From: Armatimonadota bacterium
GTDB lineage: Bacteria; Armatimonadota; Fimbriimonadia; Fimbriimonadales; Fimbriimonadaceae
Assembly (NCBI GenBank): GCA_023392285.1
Contig: JAEVZK010000120.1
Location: 1-26,964 of the forward strand
Length of the DNA: 26,964 nt
Direction of reading: 5' to 3'
Numbering within the stretch: position 1 is the first letter of the stretch; each line of letters begins with the position of its first letter. The notes beneath the pieces are model-generated. The model was given only the letters and a program-made list of their open reading frames with translations. It searched no databases and was not told the DNA's origin. This document shows, one piece after another, positions 1 through 7,353 of this stretch. The position numbers and the translations under genes are program-made.

Positions 1-318
1 CGACAATTCCGACCGAAGAAGTGGCCGGTAGCGCGGGTCGTGAGCTGCGGCACCCCTTGCAGCGAGGGCGACTTCCTCTTCGAGAGATTTCGTCCGTACT
101 TGCAGCGAACCGCGACATCCTCGAATACTGCCATTCACTTCGATCGTTACAAAGACTGGTCGAGGAGGATGCACCGCTTCACACTTGGTGAACTCACCGC
201 GAACGGCAGATCGAACTTCATCCTTGGCGATTTTCACCAAGGCATCGGTGTCGTAGCGTTGGGATGCCTGAAGAAGATGTGTGATCGCCAACAGGCCCAA
301 AACTGCGCTTCCGATCAT
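1..318 (-). CDS. Secreted AMMECR1-domain protein (C-terminus cut off by window start)
   Basis: This is the reverse-strand reading of the first 318 bases, open to the left edge, so only about 106 N-terminal residues are visible. They begin with a hydrophobic stretch (AVLGLLAITHLL) that looks like a signal peptide or anchor. An AMMECR1-type domain follows: VFVTIEVNGSIRGCRGSL, then an acidic/alanine helix (EEEVALAARGAA) and HDPRYRPL, matching the family pattern of beta strand, RGC turn and DPRFxPL. The family is known alone and next to MEMO and radical-SAM proteins; its biochemical role is not settled. The start is uncertain: ATG at 318 has no Shine-Dalgarno site, while an in-frame GTG at 342 would add Cys-Ser-Phe-Lys and give a better positively charged n-region. 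Divergent from the DUF72 gene at 418. Sure of the domain, unsure of the start and export. Confidence 0.72.
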   Translation of the reverse strand, partial: MIGSAVLGLLAITHLLQASQRYDTDALVKIAKDEVRSAVRGEFTKCEAVHPPRPVFVTIEVNGSIRGCRGSLQVRTKSLEEEVALAARGAAAHDPRYRPLLRSELS

Positions 319-417
319 GTGCAATAGTTTGAACGAACACACGTCGTTGCAGTTACGGGACGAGCGGAGGCAAAGCGGTTCGCAAGACCTCGACATTCGG
401 AAGTAAGATGCTGGAGT

Positions 418-1179
418 ATGGCGAAGGCGTGGATTGGCTTATCCGGTTATTCCTACAAACCGTGGCAGGGCGAAGGCCGCTTCTACCCACCCGAACTCAA
501 GCAGACGCAGTTTCTGGAATTTTATCGCGATCGGTATGACGCCGTCGAAATGGACGGTAGCTGGTATCGCGTTCCCTCGGAGAAGGCGGTCGAAGATTGG
601 AACGCAAAGACTCCAGAATCTTTCAAGTTCAGCTTTAAGCTCCATCGAAAGATCACGCACATTGGTCGCCTAAAGCTCGACCAAATAGATCTCCTAAAGT
701 TCATGCTGAAGCGGCTTGGCCCCCTGGCCAAAACAGACAAGCTCGGGCCGTTTCTCATCCAATTGCCTCCAACGATGAAGCGGAACGACACCCGAGCCAA
801 AGAATTCTTCGAAAATCTGCCGGTGCAAATCGAAGGGTGCGATTCGCTGCCATCAAAATTGCAGTGGGCGATCGAATTCCGGAGCGACACTTGGCATGAT
901 CCAGCCATTGAACAGCTCTTGCGCGACTTCAACATCGCCTGGGTTGCAGCGGACACAGATGAGAACGATGCCCAGAGGCGAGACACCGCCGACTTCGTCT
1001 ATGCACGCTTGCGTAAGAGCGACTACACACCGGAAATGCTTCGAGACTGGTCCAACTACTTGGCCCAATCAGGCAAGCCGAGCTACGTTTATTGCAAGCA
1101 CGAAGACGAGGAATCGCCATGGGTTTGGGCCGATCAGATACTGGAAAATCTCAAAATCGAGTCGCTTTCCCAGTTATGA
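418..1179 (+). CDS. DUF72 family protein (YecE-like)
   Basis: 253 residues, normal for DUF72 proteins, which fold as a TIM barrel and have no firmly established reaction. Family marks visible are the N-terminal GLSGYSYKPWQG and RFYPPEL, the central EMDGSWYRVPSEKAVEDW, TPESFKFSFKLHRKITH, the IEFRSDTWH strand, and the C-terminal YARLRKSDYT followed by YVYCKHEDEESPWVWA. The start ATG at 418 is preceded by a weak purine-rich site (CTGGAG, only about 1 to 2 bases upstream), so initiation is not clearly Shine-Dalgarno driven. It precedes glgA on the same strand with a 48-base gap and may be co-transcribed with it. No signal peptide or membrane segment, so it is probably cytoplasmic. The family call is firm; the role is unknown. 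Confidence 0.9.
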   Translation: MAKAWIGLSGYSYKPWQGEGRFYPPELKQTQFLEFYRDRYDAVEMDGSWYRVPSEKAVEDWNAKTPESFKFSFKLHRKITHIGRLKLDQIDLLKFMLKRLGPLAKTDKLGPFLIQLPPTMKRNDTRAKEFFENLPVQIEGCDSLPSKLQWAIEFRSDTWHDPAIEQLLRDFNIAWVAADTDENDAQRRDTADFVYARLRKSDYTPEMLRDWSNYLAQSGKPSYVYCKHEDEESPWVWADQILENLKIESLSQL

Positions 1180-1227
1180 ACGTCTATCTTCAGGCCGATA
1201 ACTGAGGTTGTCGGGGGTTCGAACCAT

Positions 1228-2673
1228 TTGAAGATTCTTTTCATAAGCTCTGAAGTTTCCCCATTCGCAAAGGTTGGTGGACTTGGCGACGTTGCGGGAT
1301 CATTGCCCAAGGCACTATCTCGCAACGGGAACGACTGCCGAGTCATTCTTCCGCTCTACTCGATGATCGCGGAGAACTCCAACTGGAACTTGGAACTTGT
1401 CGGCGAGTTCGAGCTAGCAATTAGACAGGACTGGAAGGAACAATATCGACTGTTCCAGTTGCAAAGCGAGAACGTCACCTTCTACTTCGTCGAGCACGAC
1501 CAGTTTTTCAAAGCCGCAACATCGAGTGAATCCATCTACACGCCGGGTGTCGATCAATATTTGTTTTTCAGTGAAGCGGTCCTCGACTTGCCCAAGCAAC
1601 TTGGTTGGCAGCCAAATGTTGTCCATTGCAACGACTGGCAAACCGGTTTCATCCCGGTACTGATGCGGGAGAAGTACACATCTCGTTTCCAAGATGTGGC
1701 CACGCTTTATACAATTCACAATCTCGCCTATCAAGGTGAATTTGGATCTGAAATTCTCGATGATCTCGGTTTGCCAAGATCTCTGTACGTGCCGGAGAGG
1801 CTAGAGACATACGGCGGAGTCAACTTCTTGAAGTCTGGCTGCGTGTATTCCGATCAGGTCAACACCGTGAGTCCGACCTATGCGGTTGAAATTCAGACAC
1901 CGGAATATGGTTGCCGACTCGAAGGATTGATGAAATGGCTTGCCGAAAACGGTCGCCTCACTGGAATCCTCAACGGCATCGATCTTGAAGTGTTCAATCC
2001 AGAAACCGATTCTCATCTGCCGGAGCACTTCTCAGCGGCGAACCTGGCGGGCAAGGCCAAGGTAAGGACAGCTTTGCTGCAAAGGGTGGAGCTGCCCAAG
2101 CTTCCAAACGCTGCGCTCGTCGGTTCAGTGACTCGCTTGAGCAGTCAAAAGGGCCTCGATCTACTGGCCGCAGCCGTTCCACTCTTAACGAAACTCAATT
2201 TTCAGTTGATCGTACAGGGGCTCGGCGATCCGAGCATTGCCTCGAAGTTTAGAGAACTGCAACTGGCATTTCCCAGCCATGTGCGACTGATCGAAAAATT
2301 CGATGAGGAGATCGCCCACAACATCTACGGAGGCACCGATCTCTTCGCCATGCCATCCTCTTTTGAGCCGTGTGGTCTCGGACAGATGATTTCATTGCGG
2401 TATGGCAGTCTGCCGCTCGTGCGTGGCACGGGGGGGCTTGCCGACACGGTTTTCGATGGTCAGAACGGCTTTGTTTTTCAAGAGCGTTCTGTTGATCAAC
2501 TTGTTGATGCATTTACTCGCGCGAGAGCCTGCTTCGATCGCCCGGACGAATGGGAGAAGATGGTGCAACGCGGCATGGACTCCGATTTCTCGTGGGCGCG
2601 GAGCGCATCGCAATATGAGGACGTTTACAGAACTGCGCTAGCTGTCCGCCCCGAGCTGCTTTTCACGGGCTAA
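1228..2673 (+). CDS. glgA: Glycogen synthase (ADP-glucose type, GT5)
   Basis: Transfers glucose from ADP-glucose to the non-reducing end of a growing alpha-1,4-glucan; cytoplasmic. The 481 residues match the usual GlgA length of about 480. The N-terminal Rossmann domain begins MKILFISSEVSPFAKVGGLGDV, with the ADP-glucose-binding KVGGL motif at Lys15. HCNDWQTGFIPV lies near residue 131 and TIHNLAYQG near 172. The C-terminal GT1-type domain shows GSVTRLSSQKGLDLL, the SSFEPCGLGQM signature near residues 376-386 (catalytic Glu-x7-Glu region) and GTGGLADTV near 400. The start codon is TTG at 1228, chosen because the KILFISSEVSP start is conserved; a GGGGG run lies about 9 bases upstream. Its last 36 bases overlap the end of queG on the opposite strand. 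No glgB, glgC or glgP is in the window. Confidence 0.97.
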   Translation: MKILFISSEVSPFAKVGGLGDVAGSLPKALSRNGNDCRVILPLYSMIAENSNWNLELVGEFELAIRQDWKEQYRLFQLQSENVTFYFVEHDQFFKAATSSESIYTPGVDQYLFFSEAVLDLPKQLGWQPNVVHCNDWQTGFIPVLMREKYTSRFQDVATLYTIHNLAYQGEFGSEILDDLGLPRSLYVPERLETYGGVNFLKSGCVYSDQVNTVSPTYAVEIQTPEYGCRLEGLMKWLAENGRLTGILNGIDLEVFNPETDSHLPEHFSAANLAGKAKVRTALLQRVELPKLPNAALVGSVTRLSSQKGLDLLAAAVPLLTKLNFQLIVQGLGDPSIASKFRELQLAFPSHVRLIEKFDEEIAHNIYGGTDLFAMPSSFEPCGLGQMISLRYGSLPLVRGTGGLADTVFDGQNGFVFQERSVDQLVDAFTRARACFDRPDEWEKMVQRGMDSDFSWARSASQYEDVYRTALAVRPELLFTG

Positions 2674-3588
2674 GTTCGCAGCTGCGTTCCTCTTCAGGCC
2701 GGTCCAACCGGCTCTACGCACCGGACTTCCCTGCGTCGCCATATCCCATTGAGCTTGCTCGACTTGGGCGAGTTGGACCAAATCCGGCCACTGCCGCCGA
2801 GTGAGAAAGTCTGGTTCAGTCGTAACTTGCGCTCTGAGCGGCTGGCTTTCGCGAGGTTGGTTAAAAGGGCACACCTCCTGACAGATATCGCAGCCAAAGG
2901 TCCATCCTGCGGTGTCTACCTCTAGATCGCCGACATGCTCGATCGTCTGGTAGCTGATGCAGCGGCGTGCCTCAACTTGCCATCGGCCATCGTCGAAGAC
3001 AATCGCTCCAGTCGGGCAGCTTTCGATACAAGCGCGACAAGTACCGCAGCCACCAACAGCAGGCTCGTCGGGTTCGATCTCGATGGAAGAAAGCAAAATG
3101 CCAATGAAAAACCAGCTTCCCCGGCGGCTGTCGATCAGCATCGTGTTGTTGCCGAACCAGCCGAGCCCTGCAAGCTGTGCAAAGTCTCTCTCCATAATCG
3201 GTGCCGAGTCGACGCAGGGCCGGTGAATGCTGCCGGGAACCCTCTCCTCCAACCATGCGGCGAGCGCCCTCAGCTTCGATCGCATGACTCGATGATAGTC
3301 TCGCCCCAAAGCATAGCGTGAGATTCGTGGCTGAGAAGGATGTGTGGATAGGGGCTGATAGTAGTTCAAGGTCACCGCAATTACCGATCGAACCTCGGGC
3401 AGGAGTTTGGCGGGATGCTCTTTCAGGGGTAAGTGCTCTTCCAGGTAGGACATTTGCCCGAGATTCCCTTTCTCGATCCACCTCACATAGGTGTCCAGAT
3501 GCGGCGGGCGTTGAGGTCTAGCAATGCCGAGTGACTGAAGCCCTAAGGACTCGGCTACCTCTTTCAAGCCTTGCTTCAGGTTCAACAC
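2638..3588 (-). CDS. queG: Epoxyqueuosine reductase (tRNA queuosine synthesis)
   Basis: Cobalamin-dependent iron-sulfur enzyme that reduces epoxyqueuosine to queuosine in tRNA, the last step of Q synthesis. 316 residues, shorter than members with a C-terminal HEAT-like extension. The N-terminal part has VRSVIAVTLNYY and VDSAPIMERDFAQLAGLGWFGNNT; the VDSAP aspartate is the known catalytic acid region. Two [4Fe-4S] sites are visible: C-GTC-RAC-IESCPTGAI, then RRCISYQTIE and FGCDICQEVCPFNQ, eight cysteines in all. Usual family members read GK(N/H)T where this has GNNT. The start codon is GTG (3586-3588) without a Shine-Dalgarno site; a -10-like CATAGT lies six bases upstream. The gene ends inside the 3' end of glgA. 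No other queuosine genes are nearby. Confidence 0.95.
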   Translation of the reverse strand: MLNLKQGLKEVAESLGLQSLGIARPQRPPHLDTYVRWIEKGNLGQMSYLEEHLPLKEHPAKLLPEVRSVIAVTLNYYQPLSTHPSQPRISRYALGRDYHRVMRSKLRALAAWLEERVPGSIHRPCVDSAPIMERDFAQLAGLGWFGNNTMLIDSRRGSWFFIGILLSSIEIEPDEPAVGGCGTCRACIESCPTGAIVFDDGRWQVEARRCISYQTIEHVGDLEVDTAGWTFGCDICQEVCPFNQPRESQPLRAQVTTEPDFLTRRQWPDLVQLAQVEQAQWDMATQGSPVRRAGWTGLKRNAAANLAREKQLGADS

Positions 3589-3594
3589 AGCTTT

Positions 3595-3600
3595 ACTATG
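3595..3600 (-). promoter_or_regulatory. Possible -10 element for leaderless queG mRNA
   Basis: Read on the minus strand, CATAGT lies exactly six bases before the GTG start of queG, and there is no Shine-Dalgarno site. The same six-base gap is seen for TAAACT in front of nadE and of the acyl-CoA dehydrogenase. No convincing -35 is visible, so this is a weak call. Confidence 0.25.
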
Positions 3601-3640
3601 CGCTACAAGTCGGATCTGTGTTTCAAAATTTGGAGAAAAA

Positions 3641-3656
3641 GCAACCGCATGGTTGC
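3641..3656. promoter_or_regulatory. Upstream palindrome in the ArsR-pair promoter
   Basis: GCAACC-GCAT-GGTTGC is a perfect six-base inverted repeat overlapping the -35 region of the promoter for the SRPBCC/ArsR pair. Its right arm is continuous with the half-site GTTGCAT, which recurs at 3680-3686 (inverted) and 3693-3699 (direct). Likely a repressor-binding half of an autoregulated operator; the binding protein is inferred, not shown. Confidence 0.5.
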
Positions 3657-3681
3657 ATTAAGCATATAAGTGTGTTAATAT
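3653..3681 (+). promoter_or_regulatory. Sigma-70-like promoter of the SRPBCC-arsR unit
   Basis: TTGCAT (3653-3658), a 17-base spacer, and TAATAT (3676-3681): each hexamer matches four of six consensus bases at ideal spacing. Transcription would start near 3688, only some 15 bases before the ATG at 3703. GTTGCAT palindromes cover the -35 box and the start-site region, so a bound repressor would block polymerase. Confidence 0.55.
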
Positions 3682-3699
3682 GCAACTTGGAGGTTGCAT
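3680..3699. promoter_or_regulatory. Palindromic operator ATGCAAC-N6-GTTGCAT
   Basis: A perfect seven-base inverted repeat with a six-base spacer sits between the -10 box and the start codon. It contains the Shine-Dalgarno sequence GGAGG (3689-3693), which is nine bases before the ATG at 3703. Symmetry and position fit an operator for the winged-helix ArsR protein encoded by the second gene of the unit. An RNA hairpin that hides the ribosome site is an alternative reading. Confidence 0.6.
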
Positions 3700-3702
3700 C
3701 TT

Positions 3703-4155
3703 ATGTCAACAACAACTTTAGACGAAATAAAAAAGACTCTCAGCATCAAGGCCCCAATCGAGCGGGTTTGGGCTCTCCTGAACAGCAAGCAAGGCATTTG
3801 TGAGTGGTTCTGCCAGGAAATCGAGGGAGACTTCGCTCCGGGTTCGGAAGCGGTCATGGTCTTTCACGGTTCAGACGGGCAAATCTATCGCGCGAACATC
3901 CTGGTCGAAGTCCTCGAGGATTATCATATGCGCTATCGATGGGCCCCTCACCTTATGGGGAGCGATACGCTAAACCTAGCCGAAGCGACAACCGTTAACT
4001 TCTGGCTGGAAAAGAACGACGAGGGAACGCAGCTCAAAGTGGTTGAAAGCGGATTCAGCCTCATTCCCGAAGACAAGCGAGACGAAAGCTTCCGCGGTAA
4101 CAGTTCCGGATGGGATCAGGAACTCGGCGAGCTGGTTCAAGAAGCCGAGAAATGA
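3703..4155 (+). CDS. SRPBCC (AHSA1-like) domain protein
   Basis: 150 residues with the START-like/AHSA1 fold pattern: TLSIKAPIERVWALLNSKQGICEWF at the N-terminus, FAPGSEAVMVFHG and YRWAP strands in the middle, and the long C-terminal helix GNSSGWDQELGELVQEAEK. These proteins bind small hydrophobic ligands, and the gene is very often paired with an ArsR repressor, as here. ATG at 3703 is chosen over the in-frame TTG at 3694 because GGAGG at 3689-3693 gives a normal nine-base spacing to the ATG but almost none to the TTG. Its TGA overlaps the next start (ATGA at 4152-4155), so the two are translationally coupled. Expression is probably set by the palindromes just upstream. Ligand unknown; cytoplasmic. 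Confidence 0.88.
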   Translation: MSTTTLDEIKKTLSIKAPIERVWALLNSKQGICEWFCQEIEGDFAPGSEAVMVFHGSDGQIYRANILVEVLEDYHMRYRWAPHLMGSDTLNLAEATTVNFWLEKNDEGTQLKVVESGFSLIPEDKRDESFRGNSSGWDQELGELVQEAEK

Positions 4156-4478
4156 TGCCGGTCTTGTTCGCCTCACTCGGCGACACCACCCGCAGCCAAA
4201 TTGTAGTCGAGCTGGGCCAGCATGGCCCGGCTTCCATTTCGCGACTTTCGTCCAACTTTAAGATGACCCGTCAGGCGGTAACGAAGCATCTGTCGACACT
4301 TGAGCAGGTTGGCGTTGTAAGTCGACGTAGGCGCGGTAGGGAGCAGCTTTACGCTTTGGAGCCAGCAGTGCTTCTCGAAGCCTCTCAATGGTTACAAGGG
4401 ATCGCTCGCGATTGGGATCGTCGACTCGCTAAACTAAAGAGCATTGCCGAAGCAGCCGAACAATCAGGAGAAGAGTAA
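4152..4478 (+). CDS. ArsR-family winged-helix repressor
   Basis: 108 residues, typical of small ArsR/SmtB regulators. VLFASLGDTTRSQIVVEL is the usual first helix pair, SISRLSSNFKMTRQAVTKHLSTLEQ the helix-turn-helix with recognition helix, and GVVSRRRRGREQLYALEP the wing. No cysteine or histidine metal site is seen, which fits the metal-independent ArsR proteins that accompany AHSA1-type SRPBCC genes. The start ATG at 4152 overlaps the stop of the preceding gene by four bases; an open frame continues upstream to 4110 but the region is inside the SRPBCC gene. The 3' end overlaps rimM by 35 bases. I infer that it represses its own operon through the GTTGCAT palindromes at 3641-3699. Confidence 0.9.
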   Translation: MMPVLFASLGDTTRSQIVVELGQHGPASISRLSSNFKMTRQAVTKHLSTLEQVGVVSRRRRGREQLYALEPAVLLEASQWLQGIARDWDRRLAKLKSIAEAAEQSGEE

Positions 4479-4965
4479 GACCGTTCGTGTTGGACGAATT
4501 CTCGGTGCGCATGGTTTGCGCGGCGAGATGAAGGTCGAGGTGCTCACAGATTTCATCGAGCGCATGGACGTCGGTCGCCGATTAAGGCTAGACAACCAAT
4601 GGGTCACCGTAGAAGGCGCACGCATGCACAAGAATCGGCTGCTGCTCTGCTTAAGCGGCGTTGACAGCATCGAAGATGCCCAAGCCTTGTACCAACACTA
4701 CTTGGAGTCTCCCACTGATGAACGGCCGGAACTCGACGAGGACGAATTCGTCACGGAAGATCTCATCGGACTAGCGGTGAAAACTGCGTCGGGTGAGGAT
4801 CTTGGCAAAGTGGATGATGTTCTCCTTCTACCGGCGCACGATGTCCTACAAGTTGACGAGATCCTCATTCCTGCGGTTAAGCAGTTCATCAAGAAGGTTT
4901 CCATTCCTGACGGAATCATCGAGGTCGAATTGATCGAAGGCATGCTAGGCGAAACAACGGATTAG
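4444..4965 (+). CDS. rimM: Ribosome maturation factor RimM
   Basis: Assists 30S subunit maturation by binding ribosomal protein S19 and the 16S 3' domain. 173 residues, normal length. The N-terminal RimM domain shows VRVGRILGAHGLRGEMKVEVLTDF, and the C-terminal PRC-barrel shows DLIGLAVKTASGEDLGKVDDVL and IPAVKQFIKKV. TTG at 4444 is the only usable start before the conserved VGRILGAHG, giving a 35-base overlap with arsR. Its usual partners rpsP and trmD are absent; instead it sits behind a repressor unit, so readthrough could tie its expression to that repressor. It meets nadE tail-to-tail with stops sharing TTAG (4962-4965). Confidence 0.95.
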   Translation: MPKQPNNQEKSKTVRVGRILGAHGLRGEMKVEVLTDFIERMDVGRRLRLDNQWVTVEGARMHKNRLLLCLSGVDSIEDAQALYQHYLESPTDERPELDEDEFVTEDLIGLAVKTASGEDLGKVDDVLLLPAHDVLQVDEILIPAVKQFIKKVSIPDGIIEVELIEGMLGETTD

Positions 4966-5819
4966 AAGTCCACGGGCCGGAGATACGATTCTCCGATCGC
5001 TGAAGAACTGACCATCGCGACCGTAGGTAGCTTCCGTTTCCAGTGAGTCCCGCTGACTCGCTTCCACACCAACTCCACATCTACAGGCGAAAATCCCATT
5101 TCCACCATCTTGCTCACGCTGTAGCCTTGTGTCAGGAAATAGAGGATCTTATCGGCCTTCAAATAGCTAATTCCAAAGTCACGCTCGTCTGTTTGACCTT
5201 TGACCAAATCGGCACTGGGTGGCTTACGAACAATGACCTCCGGAACTCCCAGCGCCTCCGAGAGCTGCCAAACCTGACTCTTGAACAGGTCCCCCAAAGG
5301 ATTGATCGGAGGCGAATCATCTGCGTGCCAGGTGTAATAGCCGAACAGCCTTTCGCTCTTGTTGCCGGTACCCACCGGCAGACCGCTCACCTTTGCCGAT
5401 TGATCGAAGAGCACGATCATGCGAGCCCGAGCGCAAACGTTGCCTATCCGAGCAGGCGAAACGCCGCTCTGAGTTGCTAGATATCCGTCCACCATCTGGG
5501 TGATGTCAATGGTCTCGCAATTGATTCCCAGATCTTCCACCACCAGACCCGCGTGGTCGAGACTTTCCTCCGAAGAGATTTTGTATGGCATCCGGAATGC
5601 AAAGACATTTTCCGGCCCAAAAGCCCGACTACACAGGTAGGCAACGGCAGCGGAGTCGACTCCTCCGCTCAAGCCCAAAACGACGTTTGTCATCTTCCGA
5701 CGACGCCGCACCTCAAAATCTAGGAATTTGACTAACCAATCGACCAACAGAGAGGCGTTCAGGGTCAAAATCTCGTCCGATAACGGATCATTGATGAGCG
5801 AGCGAACAACTTTGACCAC
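4962..5819 (-). CDS. nadE: NH3-dependent NAD synthetase
   Basis: Converts nicotinic acid adenine dinucleotide, ATP and ammonia to NAD+. 285 residues without a nitrilase-type glutaminase domain, so the ammonia-dependent short form. The ATP-pyrophosphatase P-loop LGLSGGVDSAAVAYLC lies near residues 48-63. GTGNKSERLFGYYTWHADD and INPLGDLFKSQVWQLSEALG are the NaAD and metal-binding signatures, and KPPSADL follows. Start is GTG (5817-5819). No ideal Shine-Dalgarno spacing; a TAAACT box six bases upstream suggests a leaderless or near-leaderless transcript. The stop shares four bases with that of rimM on the other strand. Divergent from the transglutaminase-like gene. Confidence 0.95.
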   Translation of the reverse strand: MVKVVRSLINDPLSDEILTLNASLLVDWLVKFLDFEVRRRRKMTNVVLGLSGGVDSAAVAYLCSRAFGPENVFAFRMPYKISSEESLDHAGLVVEDLGINCETIDITQMVDGYLATQSGVSPARIGNVCARARMIVLFDQSAKVSGLPVGTGNKSERLFGYYTWHADDSPPINPLGDLFKSQVWQLSEALGVPEVIVRKPPSADLVKGQTDERDFGISYLKADKILYFLTQGYSVSKMVEMGFSPVDVELVWKRVSGTHWKRKLPTVAMVSSSAIGESYLRPVDF

Positions 5820-5825
5820 AGACGG

Positions 5826-5831
5826 AGTTTA
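5826..5831 (-). promoter_or_regulatory. Possible -10 element for leaderless nadE mRNA
   Basis: On the minus strand TAAACT lies six bases before the GTG start of nadE. The same TAAACTC sequence at the same distance precedes the acyl-CoA dehydrogenase start, which makes chance less likely. No strong -35 is seen. Confidence 0.35.
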
Positions 5832-5929
5832 TCCTTGCCGTCTGCGGTCCTAAAGCTCCAATCTTCTGCAGTTATGCGAATTGATCGAACGAGCGCAAGC
5901 AATTATCTGTAATAACTAAATAACGCCTG

Positions 5930-7336
5930 ATGAGAAAAATTTTTATCGCATTCTTTGCATGCGTTGCCTGCTGTTGCGGCGCCGCCGAAACTTTCCTGGG
6001 TCTCTACATGAACGGAGGCAAAATTGGATGGGCATCTTACGACAGCCAATCCGCCGTTTTGGATGGGAAGCAGGTGACTCGCTCCGACAGCAAGACCTTG
6101 ATGGATATGGGCCTGCTCGGGCAGAGCATGAAAATCAAGATCGACAGTACCACTTGGTCTTCTAACGGCAAGCCGTTGCAAATGACGTTCAAGATGGAAA
6201 GTGCGGGAAGAGTGCAGACGCTCTTTGCAAAATTCATCGACAAGAAGGCGGAAATCGACGTGGACAACGCGGGTGCCAAATCTCATATCCAACTCGACAT
6301 TCCCACCGACGGGCCGGTTGTGGACGATCCAATGAGCCTTATGGTTGGCGATAACCCCGCATCAGGAAGCAAGAAGTCGATCTATGTTCTCGATCCAACC
6401 ACCGTTGCATTCGTGAAAAACGATATCGTCTTTCGCGGCAAGGCTCAAGTGAAAGTGAAGGGAAAGCTATTCTCTGCCTCTCAGGTGGACATTATCGATC
6501 CGCGCGCACCTACCAAGGTGTTCCTGAGCTCGAAAGGCGATCTGATTAAAGCCGAGGGACCGATGGGAATTGAGATGATTCCCGAAAGCAAGACGGTGGC
6601 CATGGGCGGCAAGGGTGGATACAAACCCTCCGCCGATCTCGCATTTTCCACGAGCATTCGCCCCGACAAGCCGTTAAACGACCCAGCCTCACTCAAAGGT
6701 CTCAAGTTACGTATTTCTGGCCGCGACCTGTCCCAGATCCCTTCCGACGCCCATCAAACGGTTACTAAGAGCGGCCAAAAGTGGATCGTAGACGTACACC
6801 CGGTACAGCTGTCAACCCAGAAATCAAAGAGCGTTGAAGAGGCAGGAAGACAAAAACCGGCGTGGCTTAAACCTTCGCTGCATATTCCGAGCAATGACCA
6901 GGGCTTTAAAGATTTGGCTAAGGCGATCGTCGGCAAGGAAACCGATTCAATCAAGGCGGCCCAGCTCGTGCAAAAATATGTCAACGACACCATGCGTCCA
7001 AACGCCGGGATTGGAGTTTTGCGGGACGCTTCCGAGGTCCTCAAGACGAAAGAAGGCGTCTGCCGTGACTATGCAATCCTAACAGCCACTCTGATGCGAG
7101 CGGCTGGAATTCCATCGCGCCTGTGCAGCGGGCTCGTGGCTTGGAACGGAGAGTTTTTCTATCACGCCTGGGTGGAGATCTGGGATGGAGAAGCTTGGGT
7201 AGGAATTGACAGCACTCTTAACGACAAACAACTTTCCGCAGGTCACGTCAAACTGGCAGATGGGAACGTTGACACCGCATTTACATTCACATTTCTTGAC
7301 AAGGTCAAGGTCGAAGTGCTCGACGTGCGCCGCTAA
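5930..7336 (+). CDS. Secreted transglutaminase-like (cysteine protease fold) protein
   Basis: 468 residues. The first 19 (MRKIFIAFFACVACCCGAA) look like a signal peptide; the cysteine-rich core before Ala-Ala could instead be a lipoprotein signal. Residues 20-300 are a beta-rich region without a family I recognise. The C-terminal transglutaminase-like core has the full triad: KEGVCRDYAILTATLMRAAG (Cys378), FFYHAWVEIW (His412) and WVGIDST (Asp427). In bacteria such domains are usually proteases, amidases or peptidoglycan-associated enzymes rather than true cross-linkers. No Shine-Dalgarno site precedes the ATG; AT-rich TAACTAAATAA lies just upstream. It is followed after 17 bases by the YacL-type gene and probably shares its transcript. 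Substrate unknown. Confidence 0.85.
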   Translation: MRKIFIAFFACVACCCGAAETFLGLYMNGGKIGWASYDSQSAVLDGKQVTRSDSKTLMDMGLLGQSMKIKIDSTTWSSNGKPLQMTFKMESAGRVQTLFAKFIDKKAEIDVDNAGAKSHIQLDIPTDGPVVDDPMSLMVGDNPASGSKKSIYVLDPTTVAFVKNDIVFRGKAQVKVKGKLFSASQVDIIDPRAPTKVFLSSKGDLIKAEGPMGIEMIPESKTVAMGGKGGYKPSADLAFSTSIRPDKPLNDPASLKGLKLRISGRDLSQIPSDAHQTVTKSGQKWIVDVHPVQLSTQKSKSVEEAGRQKPAWLKPSLHIPSNDQGFKDLAKAIVGKETDSIKAAQLVQKYVNDTMRPNAGIGVLRDASEVLKTKEGVCRDYAILTATLMRAAGIPSRLCSGLVAWNGEFFYHAWVEIWDGEAWVGIDSTLNDKQLSAGHVKLADGNVDTAFTFTFLDKVKVEVLDVRR

Positions 7337-7353
7337 TCTTTAACTGAACACAC

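Noticed and set aside
40..327. Plus-strand open frame of 95 codons near the left edge
   Set aside because: The opposite strand reads as an AMMECR1 domain over the same bases, and the plus-strand product resembles no protein pattern.
1213..1225. GGGGGTTCGAACC resembling a tRNA T-arm before glgA
   Set aside because: The bases after it (ATTTG) do not pair with the GGGGG, and there is no acceptor stem, anticodon arm or CCA. It is only a short palindrome.
5881..5909. TTGATC-17-TATCTG as promoter of the transglutaminase-like gene
   Set aside because: The -10 hexamer matches only three of six consensus bases; too weak to list.
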